Positions 1-11,212 of a stretch of DNA of 23,580 bases are shown here, one piece after another (position 1 is the stretch's first letter; every line of letters begins with the position of its first letter). Both the position numbers and the translations under genes were made by a program. Source of the DNA: Pelargonium nanum (lineage: Eukaryota > Streptophyta > Magnoliopsida > Geraniales > Geraniaceae); NCBI GenBank assembly GCA_036897485.1, contig JAYMTF010001410.1, positions 1-23,580 of the forward strand. Reading direction: 5' to 3'. The notes beneath the pieces are model-generated. The model was not told the DNA's origin. It saw only the letters and a program-made list of their open reading frames with translations, and made no database searches.

Positions 1-20
1 ATATATATATATATATATAT
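1..20. repeat. (AT)n microsatellite
   Basis: The window opens with a pure AT dinucleotide run that may continue beyond the left edge. Confidence 0.9.
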
Positions 21-119
21 GAAGATAGGTGGAAGGTCAAACTAGTATATTAAGTGACGATACATTTTGCATTTTATCAGTGCGATATCTTAACACTTTC
101 TCTCACGTGCAGACTAGAT

Positions 120-480
120 AAAATAGCAAACATCGCACGTGTAACAATAAGGGATGTGAGATAAAGTTGACTCTAATTCAAAAGTTTGACTCAATAAGTG
201 AATTGTCCGATTTCACATTCTTCAACCCAATAAGTGGATTGACTCGCTCATATATATCAAGTGTCGACAAATTTCAAATGCTTCAACTCGTGTAGGGTAT
301 GTTATCTTATCCAACATGCACATGAGGGGGGTGTTAAGTAATCACACATTGAAAGAATGTGATGTTTGTCGTCACTTGATATACTAGTGAAGTTCTTCAT
401 CTAATAGTCTAAGACTTTTGGTGAGAATCAAGTTGGACACTTCATAAAATCTCGAATTGCATAAATAACGTGTAACTCAC
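120..480 (+). mobile_element. Probable decayed LTR-retrotransposon 3' end (polypurine tract plus LTR start)
   Basis: A purine tract, GAGGGGGG at about 324-331, is followed directly by TGTTAAGTA (332-340). This is the usual order of a polypurine tract and the TG start of a plant LTR. The next roughly 100 bases (a 'cacttgatatactagtgaagtt'-like stretch around 374) resemble the LTR body of plant retroelements in style, judged from general experience and not from a search. I could not find the CA end of the LTR, a matching second LTR, a target-site duplication or any coding remnant, so both borders are approximate. It could be ordinary intergenic DNA. Confidence 0.35.
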
Positions 481-1379
481 AGCATGTTATGAGTTTTACT
501 CCATGACTCGTTTCATATGAAAGATGTGAATTTCATTCATTCCGACAATTGTCATATTTAAAATTAGTTGGTCATCCTCACTTGCATGAAATGTGGGGGT
601 ATTTTGATCAAGATTCCAATAGTGTTGCACTTTACTTTTGAACACATGTTACTGAACTGGTGTTTAAAAATATATTAGGTGAAATAGAATATTTGGCTCG
701 ATGTGAGCAATGCAAATGGTGGAGCTAATAGCTATCCCATCCTAATGACATGATTTTTTTTTTTTTGTGTGTGTGTGTGACTATTTTCTTTGATTTTATG
801 GGGATCCCATCTTGATAGCAAGATCCTTAATGGGCCTTCAATCAATTTGTAGTTTTGTGCTAATTCCTCCTACTACATGTGTACTTATTTTTTTTAAGCA
901 TTTGAATGTTTAGTAGTAGGTAGTATTATAGGGAGCCATTATGGCCACCACCACCACCATTATAGACCCTAAAGTTTAATACAATTATTCATTGAAAATG
1001 TCTCAATCCAATAACCCAAATATTGGTATTTTACAAAGAAATGAGGTTTGAATATATCATGATTAAAGAGAATATAATCCAATGAACACAGCTAGTATTT
1101 ATATCTCCCTCTATATGCACAAATGTTATAAAACAATCCAATATAGGGGACACTTGTCAACAACCCAAAATGCCACATATGAAAATGTGAATTATGTCAT
1201 CCATCGAATTATTCGAGTGATATAAAACCAAATTATTACGTCGAAACATTGCGATAACTATACGACGTTCGTAAAATATGGTGCGCTGAGTGACCACTTT
1301 TAAAATGTAAATACATATTTACGAATAATACAATATAGATGAAAGTGACACGATGAAAATGGGAATGATATGGGAATCT
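481..1379. other. Intergenic AT-rich DNA, no gene seen
   Basis: No reading frame resembles a known protein. The stretch holds a T13 run followed directly by a (GT)6 microsatellite at 754-779 and a short (CCA)n run near 942-958. Confidence 0.6.
754..779. repeat. Poly-T plus (GT)n compound microsatellite
   Basis: Thirteen T residues run directly into six GT units. It is a simple repeat that is likely to vary in length between individuals. Confidence 0.9.
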
Positions 1380-1745
1380 AGTCACTCAAAAAAAACAAAG
1401 AGCAATGAGGAGGAAGTGATGAGTGATGAAGGGATTGAAGAAGAAAGGCCATAGGATACCCAAAAAATAGAGAATTTTATTATATATATAGACAAAAACA
1501 AATGCAAAGAAGAAGAATAGGGAGAGGAGAGCGTGGTGCTTTATGGAAAAAGGTTGTGATTTTGTGAAGAAGAAGAGGAAAGGCAAATTGAAGGGTTGAA
1601 GAATGGAGATGATCATCCAATCCCTTAAAAAGGTGGCTCTTATATCTATAAATTGGTGAGCCCACACGCTTGTTGCTATAAAGAATCCCAAGCAATACCA
1701 ACCCCAACAAAATAAAACAAAAACCACCATGCAATTCACATATAC
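1380..1745 (-). other. Pyrimidine-rich leader-like stretch on the minus strand
   Basis: The + strand is strongly purine-rich (GAAGAAGAA-type) over about 1380-1610, so the minus strand reads as a CT-rich stretch like a plant 5' leader. TATA-like motifs lie just upstream of it on the minus strand (tatagatataag at about 1640-1655, and ttctttatag near 1680). The minus strand stays open for over 110 codons, but the translation is just F/L/I/H-rich low complexity from the CT-rich DNA and matches no family I know. No splice-linked coding exon follows. A promoter of a non-coding transcript or a dead gene remnant are both possible. Confidence 0.25.
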
Positions 1746-4555
1746 TTACAAATCTAATAACAATCTTCTTCTTCTTTTAGTTTTATTTCAAAAGTATGGC
1801 AATATCTTGAAATAAGAAAAAAATATATTTCACAAGTGGGGCATTTTGTCATATGAAAAATATTATTTGTTTCATATTTTGTGGTGTTGATCTACATGAT
1901 TGATTTTTTTTTTTTATACTTCAAAATAAATTTTAAATAAATAATAACTCAACATATTTGATATCATTGTCCTCTCATTAATTTCTATCATGAAATGTTA
2001 TATTTATAGAATATACTATATACATGGTGGTTGACACAATATAATTGGACTAGATTATCAATAAAATAACTAATATTTCATATTTTATTATTTAACTCAA
2101 CATTTAGTGTAATCATTTTTATAAAATATTTGAGAAGAAAGTGCTTCTTACATATGCATGGGAAATGAAATTATTATTAACATATTTTGCATATAAATTT
2201 AGGTTCATTACATTATGAGTAAATAAATAGTTGTACAAGGAGATGATCGTCTTCCATATATTAATTGTTGATCAAATACGTACTTTTCATTTATACCATA
2301 ACAAATATGCTTATAAAGAAACTATAAGCTTTTATATATATTTAATTTATTATACAAGAGATAAAAATCAAGGTATTGTATAAAAAAGCACCCAAGTTAG
2401 TTTGTATGCATTTTATGAGTATTAAAATGTATGTGGTGAGCTATGTCACCATTTGTTTAATGAGTTGTTAGGTATCTTTGATTCTATAATTATTCTAATA
2501 TTTCACAATGGTGATAAACTAATGTAATGTGTAGACCTAACAAGGCATGCCTTACAATTAAAAAATTACACGTGAATAATAACAATAAATTATAATTTAA
2601 AAACCAAGTGTAGAAAGTGTTTTTGTACTCTTATTTTTCTTTATTAATAGTTCAACATCCAACTTTAGTTGTAGGGTAAAAAATGATCTCTTTTCCTGCC
2701 TTCTTTAATTCTTTTAAGGGGGTTTTGTCTTCTAAACTTTTTGTATAATTTTTTTTTTTTATAATTTATCAATGTGAAAATAAATAATAATCAAGGAGAG
2801 CGTTTAGAACAAAACCCTTTGTTTGCATGGGACCCTTTTGGAAGAAAAGTAAGTATTGTGCCATGTGAAAATAGCTTGTAATTAAACTGTCATATAATTA
2901 TAATAACCCAATTAGAGCACAAACAACAAGACAAAATTAGCAAGAACTCAAGCTAAAAATAAAATAAATAGGAGGTTGCATTGTATTCTATTAAAAAAAG
3001 GATCAAAAGTTGCTTCCAAAGAACACAAATCACTTTCCAAAAAACAGTGACACCAAGTAATAACAATAAGAGAAACAAATGTTTAAGCTTTTCACACATC
3101 TTTTTATATACCAAATGATGGTAATTTAGAAATGAAATTGAATTCATTGAATCTAAATTAGTATTAGACAAAATGAAATAATAGGCTCTTCTACAAACTA
3201 TCTTTCTTCTTCCTGATAATATATTTCTCTCATGTTTTGTTGTTTCATGACTTTACTTTATAATTCTCCACCTCTTTCCTTTTCTGGCTTTTCTTCTTTG
3301 TTTTTCTTCTTTTCTCTATATTCTCTGAAAATTGAGGCTGGAAAGATTGATCATGGGCCCTTTAGTTCCATGAAAAAGTGACCCTAAAGAGAGAATATAT
3401 AGAAGAGGTCAAGAGGAAATATATTTGAATTTACTAATTAACAATTACTGTATAAAATTTTAAATTTGAAAATATCTAACCATGTTATCATTACATAGAG
3501 ACATAGAGAAAAATACAATCACATAGAAATTTGAACATAAATAATGAAATCAAGATGTGCAATTTTGATTGAATAGGAATCAAAATATGTAACTTCTAAA
3601 AATGTCCTAGCTTAAGTTAAAAGATTATAAAAAAAAGTGTGCAACAACTATTTATAACTCTTAATTCAAACACCAACCGAAGAGTAACGTCAAATTATTT
3701 TAGAAAATACGAATAAAGATATGATCAAAACGCGATCATAACACAAAATATACCATATGGTAAAACTAGAAGATCTTTGTTTAAACTATAGGAATTTCAA
3801 TCCAAAACTTTGTGTAACATCAATCAAATTCAAAGATGGTTGCTCCATTATCTACATCATCGAAAGTTGTACATAATTAATCTCTTACTCGTATTTTTAA
3901 ATCACACGGTCTACCGTACGCAATTCACATGAGCAATAACTAAATATTAACGCAATCAATCCCTATATTTGAAATGTTAAATATTAATAGCTATATTATA
4001 CATTAATAGCAAATTGAACAATATAATTAGGAATATAAATAGAAGTAGAATGGCCTAGAGCCCAACAACTAATCTTAATTACCAGTCCAAGGCTCCTAAC
4101 TAAGACCAAAAAGGAGTAAAAGAAAGGGAAAGGAGAAGGTTATGATAAGCTCATTGAATATTTAGTACATAATGATTAACATTTTCTCATCTTGTTTAAA
4201 TGAGAGCCTCCAAAAGAGGCCCACGTGTGCAATTTCTATGGGTAGTGGACACTTGGCGAGCTGTGATTGATTGGTTGGCCGCTCTTGGTTGACATGATGT
4301 GATTTGTTTTAATTTATATAGTATGAGAGGAAATTTAAAAATTATGTATAATAAGCCCCACAGCTTATCTCATCAAAAATGAAAAATCAATCTCTTTGGG
4401 AACTTGGGCCACTCTACCAAAGTTCCACTAACACTAACACTAACTACATCATTTCACCATTTGGGACCAATCAAATTTTGCATGGTTTGTGTTATCATTT
4501 AAATAAAATAAAAGAAACTTTGATTTCATTGTGCTATATATGCTGAGTCACAGTC
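1746..4555. other. Intergenic AT-rich DNA, no gene seen
   Basis: I see no coding region, RNA gene or clear mobile element here. It is mostly AT-rich, with poly-T runs (about 1904-1916 and 2748-2760) and a CT-rich patch at 3190-3330. There is a small imperfect hairpin around 3310-3405, and another at 4398-4426 with ggaacttgg/ccaaagttcc arms and one bulged base. Confidence 0.55.
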
Positions 4556-4579
4556 AATGATATCCTTCACAACCTTTGT

Positions 4580-4850
4580 ATTATGGGTGGCAAATTTGGG
4601 TTGGGTTGGGTTTGATTGAGCTTAAATTGGACACGACTTGAGAGAAGACTTTATTCGAATTTTGAATTTTAGAACATTGCAAATTGGGACATATCCTATC
4701 TTTTTTGTGCATTGTGGGGATTCATTCGATCGGGTTTATCCGTTCTGATCTGAGCTAAAAAATTTACAAGATTGATTTGATTAGATCGTATCAGATTAAT
4801 GCCCCATCAATTTCGAATTTTTCTAAAGTTCTAGTCCAAATTGTGAACAC
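4580..4850 (+). repeat. Degenerate (GGGTT)-type dispersed repeat
   Basis: The block starts with 'gggtggcaaatttgggttgg' and goes on with repeated gggtt/cgggtt words (tttgattgagc..., gatcgggtttatccg). Similar text occurs at 10055-10490 and 20400-20520. This resembles a class of old non-coding dispersed repeats common in plant intergenic DNA. No terminal repeat or target duplication was found, so the borders and class are uncertain. Confidence 0.35.
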
Positions 4851-7800
4851 TACTTTGTACTATATTTGAAAGCATATATGAATTAGTTTGTCCCTTGATA
4901 TTAACATAACCAATATATAAAACAAGATAAATAAAATATCTATAAGATTTTAAGACAAAATATGCTACCTATGAAACATATATATATGATCAACAAGACA
5001 AAAATAATAGAGAAAAAAATAAATCATAGACATATAGTGCTCCCCGTCCTAATCAATGATTTAATTAATTAATTAATTAGTATTATAATTTCAAAATAAA
5101 GAAGAATCAATCAATCAAGAAAAAAGATTGTTTAATTAAGCAGAAATTGTTGAAAAAATATACCAAAGAAATCGCAATTAGCTAGAAGGTTATCATGGAT
5201 GGAGAGTCACAGAGAGCCCCTCTTCACACTTCTTTAATATCTCATTACTTATTTATAGTGTGACCAATTGATTTTTGGACCGGTCAATTATTCTATATAA
5301 CATATAGTATTATTATTATTATTCATTAAGCTGCAGGCCATAGCCAGCACTAAATCAAAAGATTTTATCAGAATTAATCAATCTTCTCTAACTTTGTAAA
5401 GGACCCTATACATGCATTGAAATCATTTCTCGTGGCCAATCTTGTTTTTGATCTTTGTAATGGGACCTTTCGCATCGCAATACTGTTTTTGGATTCACAT
5501 ATTTGTCGCGGTTTTGAGTTTAGGGGGTTTTGCTGAGAAAAATATTCCAGACAATGTCCACGTTGAGTTGATTGTTTCAGATGATTCTACAGAAACCCTA
5601 GCAGTGACTCAATGGGAAAAAAGTGGAATAAAATTATTGGTTAAGGAATAAAATCATGAGATGTGATGCTGATGCCAAGAACTGTAATTTCAAGTTCATC
5701 ACATGAATTGCATTTTGAATGTAGGGTTTAATTTTTTTTTTATTCTCTAGTGCTCCTCATTAACGGGACCCCACAAAACGTGTACTCATGAATCTTGATT
5801 GTCAAAGATTGCGATTATTGTGTGATTAAGATTAAAACAAAATCAGTAGCGGTAAAAAGGTAGAGATAGAGAGCTAGGGTTTGGGTAGATATGTAGATAG
5901 AGTCAAGTCTTGACTCTTCATGCATTCGATCTGTTTTCAATTTGTTTATTGGATTGTTAGGATAAAAACTCCCTACAGCTGACAAAATTAAGGCATAATG
6001 GAAGGAGGGTGAGTGGAACTTTCTATCCCTTTCTTTCAAAACGAATAGTTTACGTGTTTTCTTTTAGAATTTACTGTTATGTACTTAAAACAAGTGTTAA
6101 TAACTAGAAACAATATTGTTTTCTATTTCAAAAAAGTTAGTTAATTAGCATATAATGTTACAAATAGTTCGAGTTGCACGCAAGATAGTTACTCCAGTGT
6201 AAAAGATGGGACCCATGAAAAATGAGCAAGGAGGAATCGGGTGCAATCATAAGTTACCCTCGTGGCAAGACCTTCATGGTCGGGCGCTTGACCAGTTCCA
6301 CCATGCTCTTGACAACTGACTTGCAGTATGAACTTTAATATATTTAGTCCATTTTTCCCTCTAAGATACATATTTTTATAAGATTTGATGCATGTTGGAC
6401 TTTTCTGATCCCAATACAACCTCATTTTTACACCAATCAATAAAAATGAAGCTTCCCCATCAACCTTCAAACTCTTCCGCTATAAATACCGCACATTAGT
6501 GCAAGATTTACAAATACTATAACGACGTGAAATCTAAGAAAGAGGAGAATGTCAATCCTAATCAACGATACCAACAAAACAATTTCCAACAACCGAACAA
6601 AGACACTAAGAATCTTCATATATAAAATCCACTTAAGTTTGTTACAACATAATCACTTCTGGACCCAAAGTAAACAACTAAAACACTAATTAAACTATTC
6701 TTGATTTTCCAAAAAAAAAAAATACTAATGTTGAGTGTACTATTACTTGGTAAGCTATACATGGATGATCATGAGCAAAGGTTGCATATATATATGGTTG
6801 GTTTGGGGTGGCTGGTCTTTTGGTGGGCTGCTTGTGGGACAATTTTCCCACCGACCATTCCAACATGTCTAGAGGAATCTCCCGCCAAAAAAGAGGGATT
6901 CAAGACACTTTCAAGCTTAAAAGCAGCCACCACTTGTGTACACCACCAACTAACAAACAACAGATACATGAAAGAGACCTATGACTCAGGGTGCATCGTT
7001 GGGTCCTACAATTCCATTAACAATCTAAGATTACAGACTGTCCAGTGCCACGTGTCCTGAAGTCGTCTTGTCCACGTCAGCATTTCAAACTGGTAGGTAA
7101 AACGGTTTAGTTTAGTGGATAAACTATGATCAGTTAAAGTGAACACTTCGTTACAACAATGTTGTCCATTATCCATATAATACATATTGTTGTTCTCCAT
7201 TAGGAGCTTCAGCAAACTCACTTCAACTAACCAATCATCTGACAATATTAACATAAAATAACACTTAATTAATTAAAGTGGATTAAATAAATGAACAGAT
7301 AAAAACAGTTGAAGAAACTGCATTTTATAAAAGCTTATAATGAGCATGCATGTAGAGAACTCATCACCAGCAAATGTAGAATCATATGAGTATGTGGTTA
7401 GGCTAAGACAATTCAAATCCTACTACATATTACTACTATTTAATAAAAATACTTGTAGAAAATGGGTTGACTATGTGTAATATATAAAGAAAGAAAGGAA
7501 AATACTATGTTTCAAATTATATATGTGTAATATATATGTCATGTCTTATTTTTTTTCGAAAGGTATGTCATGTATTATTAATTGCACACAATTCTTTTTA
7601 CAAATATTTGACACATATATGTAACATATATGAATAAACAGTCAATTCATAAATACATGCTACGATGGATTATATATATATATATGTCATTGGTAGTAGT
7701 CGGCTGTGTATAGTTTGAGCCCCACTTCACATTAACATTTTCCTATTTCAACCAAATAAACTTTAACTTCAACACAACAGCTATTTTTGTTAGGTTTGTG

Positions 7801-9065
7801 TCATTTCATTCTTGAAAAACTACTATTACATATGCACTCTTTTCTATTTATGATAATTTTTATGTTTTTATACCATAAGTGTAGTCCAAATAAAATATAA
7901 TAATACTTAAACTATATCATTCCTTAAATATATTATGTAATTATTTGAACCGCAGGAAAAATACAATCAAAATGAAAATAAGGAATTGATCATTTATCTC
8001 ATGTACTATAGTTGGTTTTTTTCTCAGCTGTGTGTACTTAAGTTTGATTACAAAATTCAAAAGTTTTTAATTTGTTGCGTCCGAATTAAGATATCCAAAT
8101 AAATTAATTTTTTTCTGATACCTAAATATATGTTGTTATGTTTTGCTTACCAATCGAGCTGGAGAAAGAGGGTATCGACCAATTAAAAAGTTATGGATAA
8201 AACTCAATTAACATAATAAAAAATGTCATCTTACGATTTAACACACACAAAATATTTGCCTCGATTTATTTTTTATGTGTCTTAAGTGATCTCTAGCTAA
8301 TAACATTTTGACATTGACAATTACAATTTCTCTCATTTATATTTCAATTATACACTTTGAGTTTCCTTTTTTGTCATACAAATTATACATATCCAAACAA
8401 AAGTCAATAATGTAGTGAATTCAAGCCACACAAGCAACACCAAGCTAGTAGGTGCCAAAACACACCAAAACAAAAATTTCAATTTTCAAAAATCAAACTC
8501 AAAACATTTACTTTATGTAATTAGAAGAGTCATATGTATATTATGAGTAGTGAGCTTCACAGCTTGTGCTTGTCAGGGAGCGTGAATCTTCCACCCAATT
8601 AAAAGCCAAAACATTTCATTTTTGTTTTAAACCTCACTCCCCAACGAATCACGTGAAACTCAGTCTTCATTTAATTAGCTTTCAACTCCGCCACCGCAAG
8701 TCTCTCCAACCATTTCACCCAATAGCAGAGCGCGTTTCTTGCACCGCTCTCAGAAGCGCTTGGGTTTGTTGTCTCTAGAGATACATATTGAAGAAATGTT
8801 GTAGGTGTTTGTTTGGCAGCAAAGAAATTGTCACATTTAGTGGTTATTTAAAGAAATTAAGTGTTGAAATGAGGTTTCAACATTTATGGTTGAAGAAGCT
8901 TTATACTATACATTTTGACTATTGATCACTTTTTAGCCTAAAGTTTGATGGATATGATGGGTGAGATTGCTCAAGTTCACAAACCGAGTTGAAACTTAAT
9001 ATACGAGCTTATATACTCCACACACAAAAAAGAGTTGTAATTTTATGTTTTGAAGTTGTCTAATA
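4851..9065. other. Intergenic DNA, no supported gene
   Basis: This long AT-rich stretch contains simple repeats: (TTAA/AATT)n at 5060-5079, (TAT)n at 5309-5323 and an AT run near 7673-7684. A TATA-like 'tataaatacc' at 6481-6490 is followed by a 46-codon ORF (ATG at 6549) that I do not recognise. A 5442-5651 + strand frame has no ATG at its head and no recognisable domain. A more GC-balanced island lies at 8566-8778. None of these passes as a gene. Confidence 0.5.
5899..5917. promoter_or_regulatory. Perfect palindrome made of two inverted W-box cores
   Basis: The 19-base stretch agagtcaagTcttgactct is a perfect 9-bp inverted repeat around a single T. Each arm contains the TTGAC core bound by WRKY factors, once on each strand. 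Telo-box motifs lie nearby (AAACCCTAG at 5593-5601 on +, and its complement at 5874-5882). Motifs this short arise by chance, and no gene is seen beside them. Confidence 0.3.
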
Positions 9066-9082
9066 AAGATGCGTTAAGATAC
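9066..9082. repeat. Target-site duplication, left copy
   Basis: The 17 bases aagatgcgttaagatac recur exactly at 9302-9318, immediately on the other side of the SINE. This is the mark of target-primed reverse transcription. Confidence 0.85.
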
Positions 9083-9301
9083 CCATTTTTTTGGTTAAAC
9101 CATGGAGTTCCTGAGCAGGCTCGCACTTTCGCGATAGACACCTTTAAACCATTTGACCATACACAGACTAATCTTCATTCGAGGCGAGGGCACAGGTTAA
9201 GGTTTAAGTCTCTCCCTAGGGGTGTGTTGAGTGGGGATCGAACGCAAGCGCTCTTCCCACTCACGCAGCCTGTGTTACCAACTGCGCCACTACCCTTAGA
9301 T
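9083..9301 (-). mobile_element. tRNA-derived SINE, full length, minus orientation
   Basis: Read on the minus strand, the element starts at 9301. It has an RNA polymerase III A box (gtggcgcagttgg, positions 9290-9278) and a B box (gcgttcgatcccc, 9245-9233), spaced as in tRNA-derived promoters. About 140 bases of unrelated body follow, ending in an A-rich tail (A7 then TGG) at 9083-9092. A perfect 17-bp direct repeat flanks it. The element is about 219 bp, typical for plant SINEs, and needs a partner LINE's enzymes to move. The perfect duplication suggests fairly recent insertion. I cannot assign the family without a repeat library. An open frame across it on + is a shadow. Confidence 0.88.
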
Positions 9302-9318
9302 AAGATGCGTTAAGATAC
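9302..9318. repeat. Target-site duplication, right copy
   Basis: Exact copy of 9066-9082, directly adjoining the 5' end of the SINE. Confidence 0.85.
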
Positions 9319-10054
9319 TTACTATTTATTGATAATATTAATAAGATTCTTATACCAAAATCATTTTCAAGACTAAAAAGTAATAATCCAAATATGAAGA
9401 ATGAAATTGTATTCTCATTTTCGAATAAAAATTCAAATACAATTAATACTTTGCTTCTCTACAAGCAGGACTAGCAAATCATAAATATTTTAATTACATT
9501 TATACGTACATTGTGCATGAGAATCGACACTATAGATTTGATCTTCACACAGTAAACACTCGTGACAGAAAGTAAGAATTTGTCGTATAGAATGTGACAT
9601 TACTTGTATAAATACAAAATAAGTAAATATTAATCAATTGTAACATCAATCATATAAAAAAAACAAACGTAAACGATAAAACACATAAATACGTGACAGT
9701 CATTTCAAATATGAGAGCTAAATGGCAGCGTGATGACAACAAGACGCGAAATGGTACATAAGAACAATCAAAACAAGTAATGGATTGAAATGACAAAGGC
9801 AAGTAAGTTGTGAAGGAGAGTGGTAGCTAGGTTAGGTCACGAAGAACATCATGGCCCCTTAAAAAACAGTGCATTTTAAAAAAAAAACAACATAGACATA
9901 GACCCCATGCTTGCTCACTCCTTAGTCATTACACTCACATACTTACATAATAGCTATCATCATCCATATATTATTATTTATACCATACATATATAAACAA
10001 ATAACAAATAAATAAAAAACAGTTTTTTTTTTGGGAGGCAATGTGGGCTATAGT
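9319..10054. other. Intergenic AT-rich DNA, nothing recognised
   Basis: I see no coding region, RNA gene or clear repeat other than short A and T runs. Confidence 0.55.
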
Positions 10055-10490
10055 TAGAGTTGGCATTTGGATCCAAACATACGAGTATTTAAAACCCGCT
10101 TCAAAATTTTGCTAGTTTTGATTATATAAAATAGTGTCTATTAATATTAGGGCTATATCAGCAAATTCACACAAATTTGTATATTTTACGCGTCAAACTT
10201 AAAACTTACATCTAATTTGCATCGGGTTGTTAAGTCTCCTCAACCCAAACTAAGAAAATCTAATACAAAATTCGAACTGTCTGTTTTACCCAAAGTCTCC
10301 TCAACCCGCACAATTCTGAAAACTACATATTAAACTGACAATTTAAGTCATAGCCTGTGACATGACACAAAATTGAGCTCGACATAATCGGATTTGTGTA
10401 GACTAACTCAACCAATTTAATATTTGAACCGTGTTTGATTTGAACCCATTTAATCAAATGAACCGTATAATTATTTATTGACCACCCATG
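10055..10490. repeat. Probable old non-coding dispersed repeat
   Basis: The block begins with 'gttagagttggcatttggat' and ends with 'ttattgaccacccatg', whose complement starts 'catgggtggtcaataaataa'. Both ends resemble the 'gaggtggcaaat'-type starts of the GGGTT-rich repeat at 4580, and the interior repeats cctcaaccc/ttgaaccc words (10235-10310 and 10425-10465). I see no coding potential and no target-site duplication. The class is unknown and the borders approximate. Confidence 0.35.
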
Positions 10491-10739
10491 TAAAGATAAA
10501 AATGTATTTTATCAAACATATTGCGAAAAAGAAAAAACTTGTGTAAAATCCGAATTGTCAATACTACCCATATTCTCTTCCAACTCAACCATCCATTAAT
10601 GGTGGTCTTCATGAAATTCAGCGTTTTTTTTCAAACTTGCCTTCATACCCGCGCACTGAACCAACAGTCCGTTGCTTTCACATCAATAAAATATTCACAT
10701 TTTTATTGTTTTCCAAAACAGAGCAACCACAACATTTCA

Positions 10740-11193
10740 TTTCACTTCCTTCTCCAAGTCCCAAAACTCTCAATCCCTACAGTTCCTCCATCATCACCAT
10801 CATCACTAGCTTTTTGCTTCTTCTCTCTCCGAAGCATCAATTTCTCAGATCTACGCTCTCGAAAACCACTTCTCCTTTCACTTTCTGGAGCAATTTGTGA
10901 GGTGGGTTTGAATTGAACACACTCAATACAGGTTTTGTGGCGATCGAAGGTGGTGGCTGGAAAGTGATTAGGATCCGAGGAAGGTCAAAAATCGGAGCGG
11001 ATTGGTGTTTTTGTTACGGTGTCCGTTTGAACCCAACAGTATCTTTGTAAAGAGAGAAAGCAATAAGGGTTACTTTTTGGGGGATTTTGCGTTTTTCTTT
11101 TTTGGGTGTATATAAAGACTTGAACTTTAGTAGTATGCGAATTGGGTTCGATAAAGGAGGGAGCGTCGAGATAAGGAGAAGATTTGGAGGACA
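10740..11193 (+). promoter_or_regulatory. Promoter and 5' leader of the FLP/MYB88-like gene
   Basis: A CT-rich stretch (about 10745-10885) looks like a plant 5' leader. It lies upstream of a good TATA motif, TATATAAA at 11109-11116, which would place transcription start near 11140. Two start regions are therefore possible: an upstream one giving a leader of over 300 bases, and a TATA-driven one giving a leader of about 50 bases. An in-frame TAA at 11152-11154 with no ATG after it confirms that the main ORF begins at 11194. No other elements are claimed. Confidence 0.5.
11109..11116 (+). promoter_or_regulatory. TATA box candidate for the FLP/MYB88-like gene
   Basis: TATATAAA lies 78 bases before the start codon. 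Transcription would begin near 11140, just downstream of the uORF ATG at 11135. Confidence 0.45.
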
Positions 11194-11212
11194 ATGCAGG
11201 AGAAGATTTTGA
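11135..11212 (+). other. Upstream ORF overlapping the MYB start codon
   Basis: ATG at 11135 opens 25 codons ending at TGA 11210-11212, in a different frame from the main ORF and overlapping its ATG at 11194. Both ATGs have A at -3, so ribosomes starting here would bypass the main start. It matters only for transcripts that begin upstream of 11135. The short, basic peptide resembles nothing known. Confidence 0.4.

Noticed and set aside
3303..3410. Candidate microRNA foldback (ctatattctct / agagaatata arms)
   Set aside because: The outer and inner parts pair but the middle is unpaired and asymmetric, so it does not meet microRNA precursor criteria. No known microRNA sequence is present.
5442..5651. 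69-codon + strand ORF
   Set aside because: It begins at TTG, has no family match and no neighbouring exon that extends it.
6796..6875. Possible miR482-like hairpin (ccgaccattcc on the 3' side)
   Set aside because: Only about 15 interrupted pairs form, and the putative mature strand lacks bases relative to the miR482/2118 pattern. An alternative fold (ggtggg/cccacc) competes.
6701..7060. 119-codon + strand ORF
   Set aside because: No recognisable domain, no ATG at the called start region with a convincing leader, low-complexity head, and overlapping open frames on the other strand of similar length.
9233..9290. tRNA gene on the minus strand
   Set aside because: A and B boxes are present, but the acceptor and anticodon stems do not close and the sequence continues into a SINE body with an A-rich tail.
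9050..9313. 87-codon + strand ORF
   Set aside because: It lies over the SINE and its target duplications; the frame is a by-product of the tRNA-like sequence.
10599..10916. 105-codon + strand ORF before the MYB gene
   Set aside because: The sequence is S/F/L/P-rich from CT-rich leader DNA, matches no family, and ends before the MYB start. It is most likely leader or promoter.
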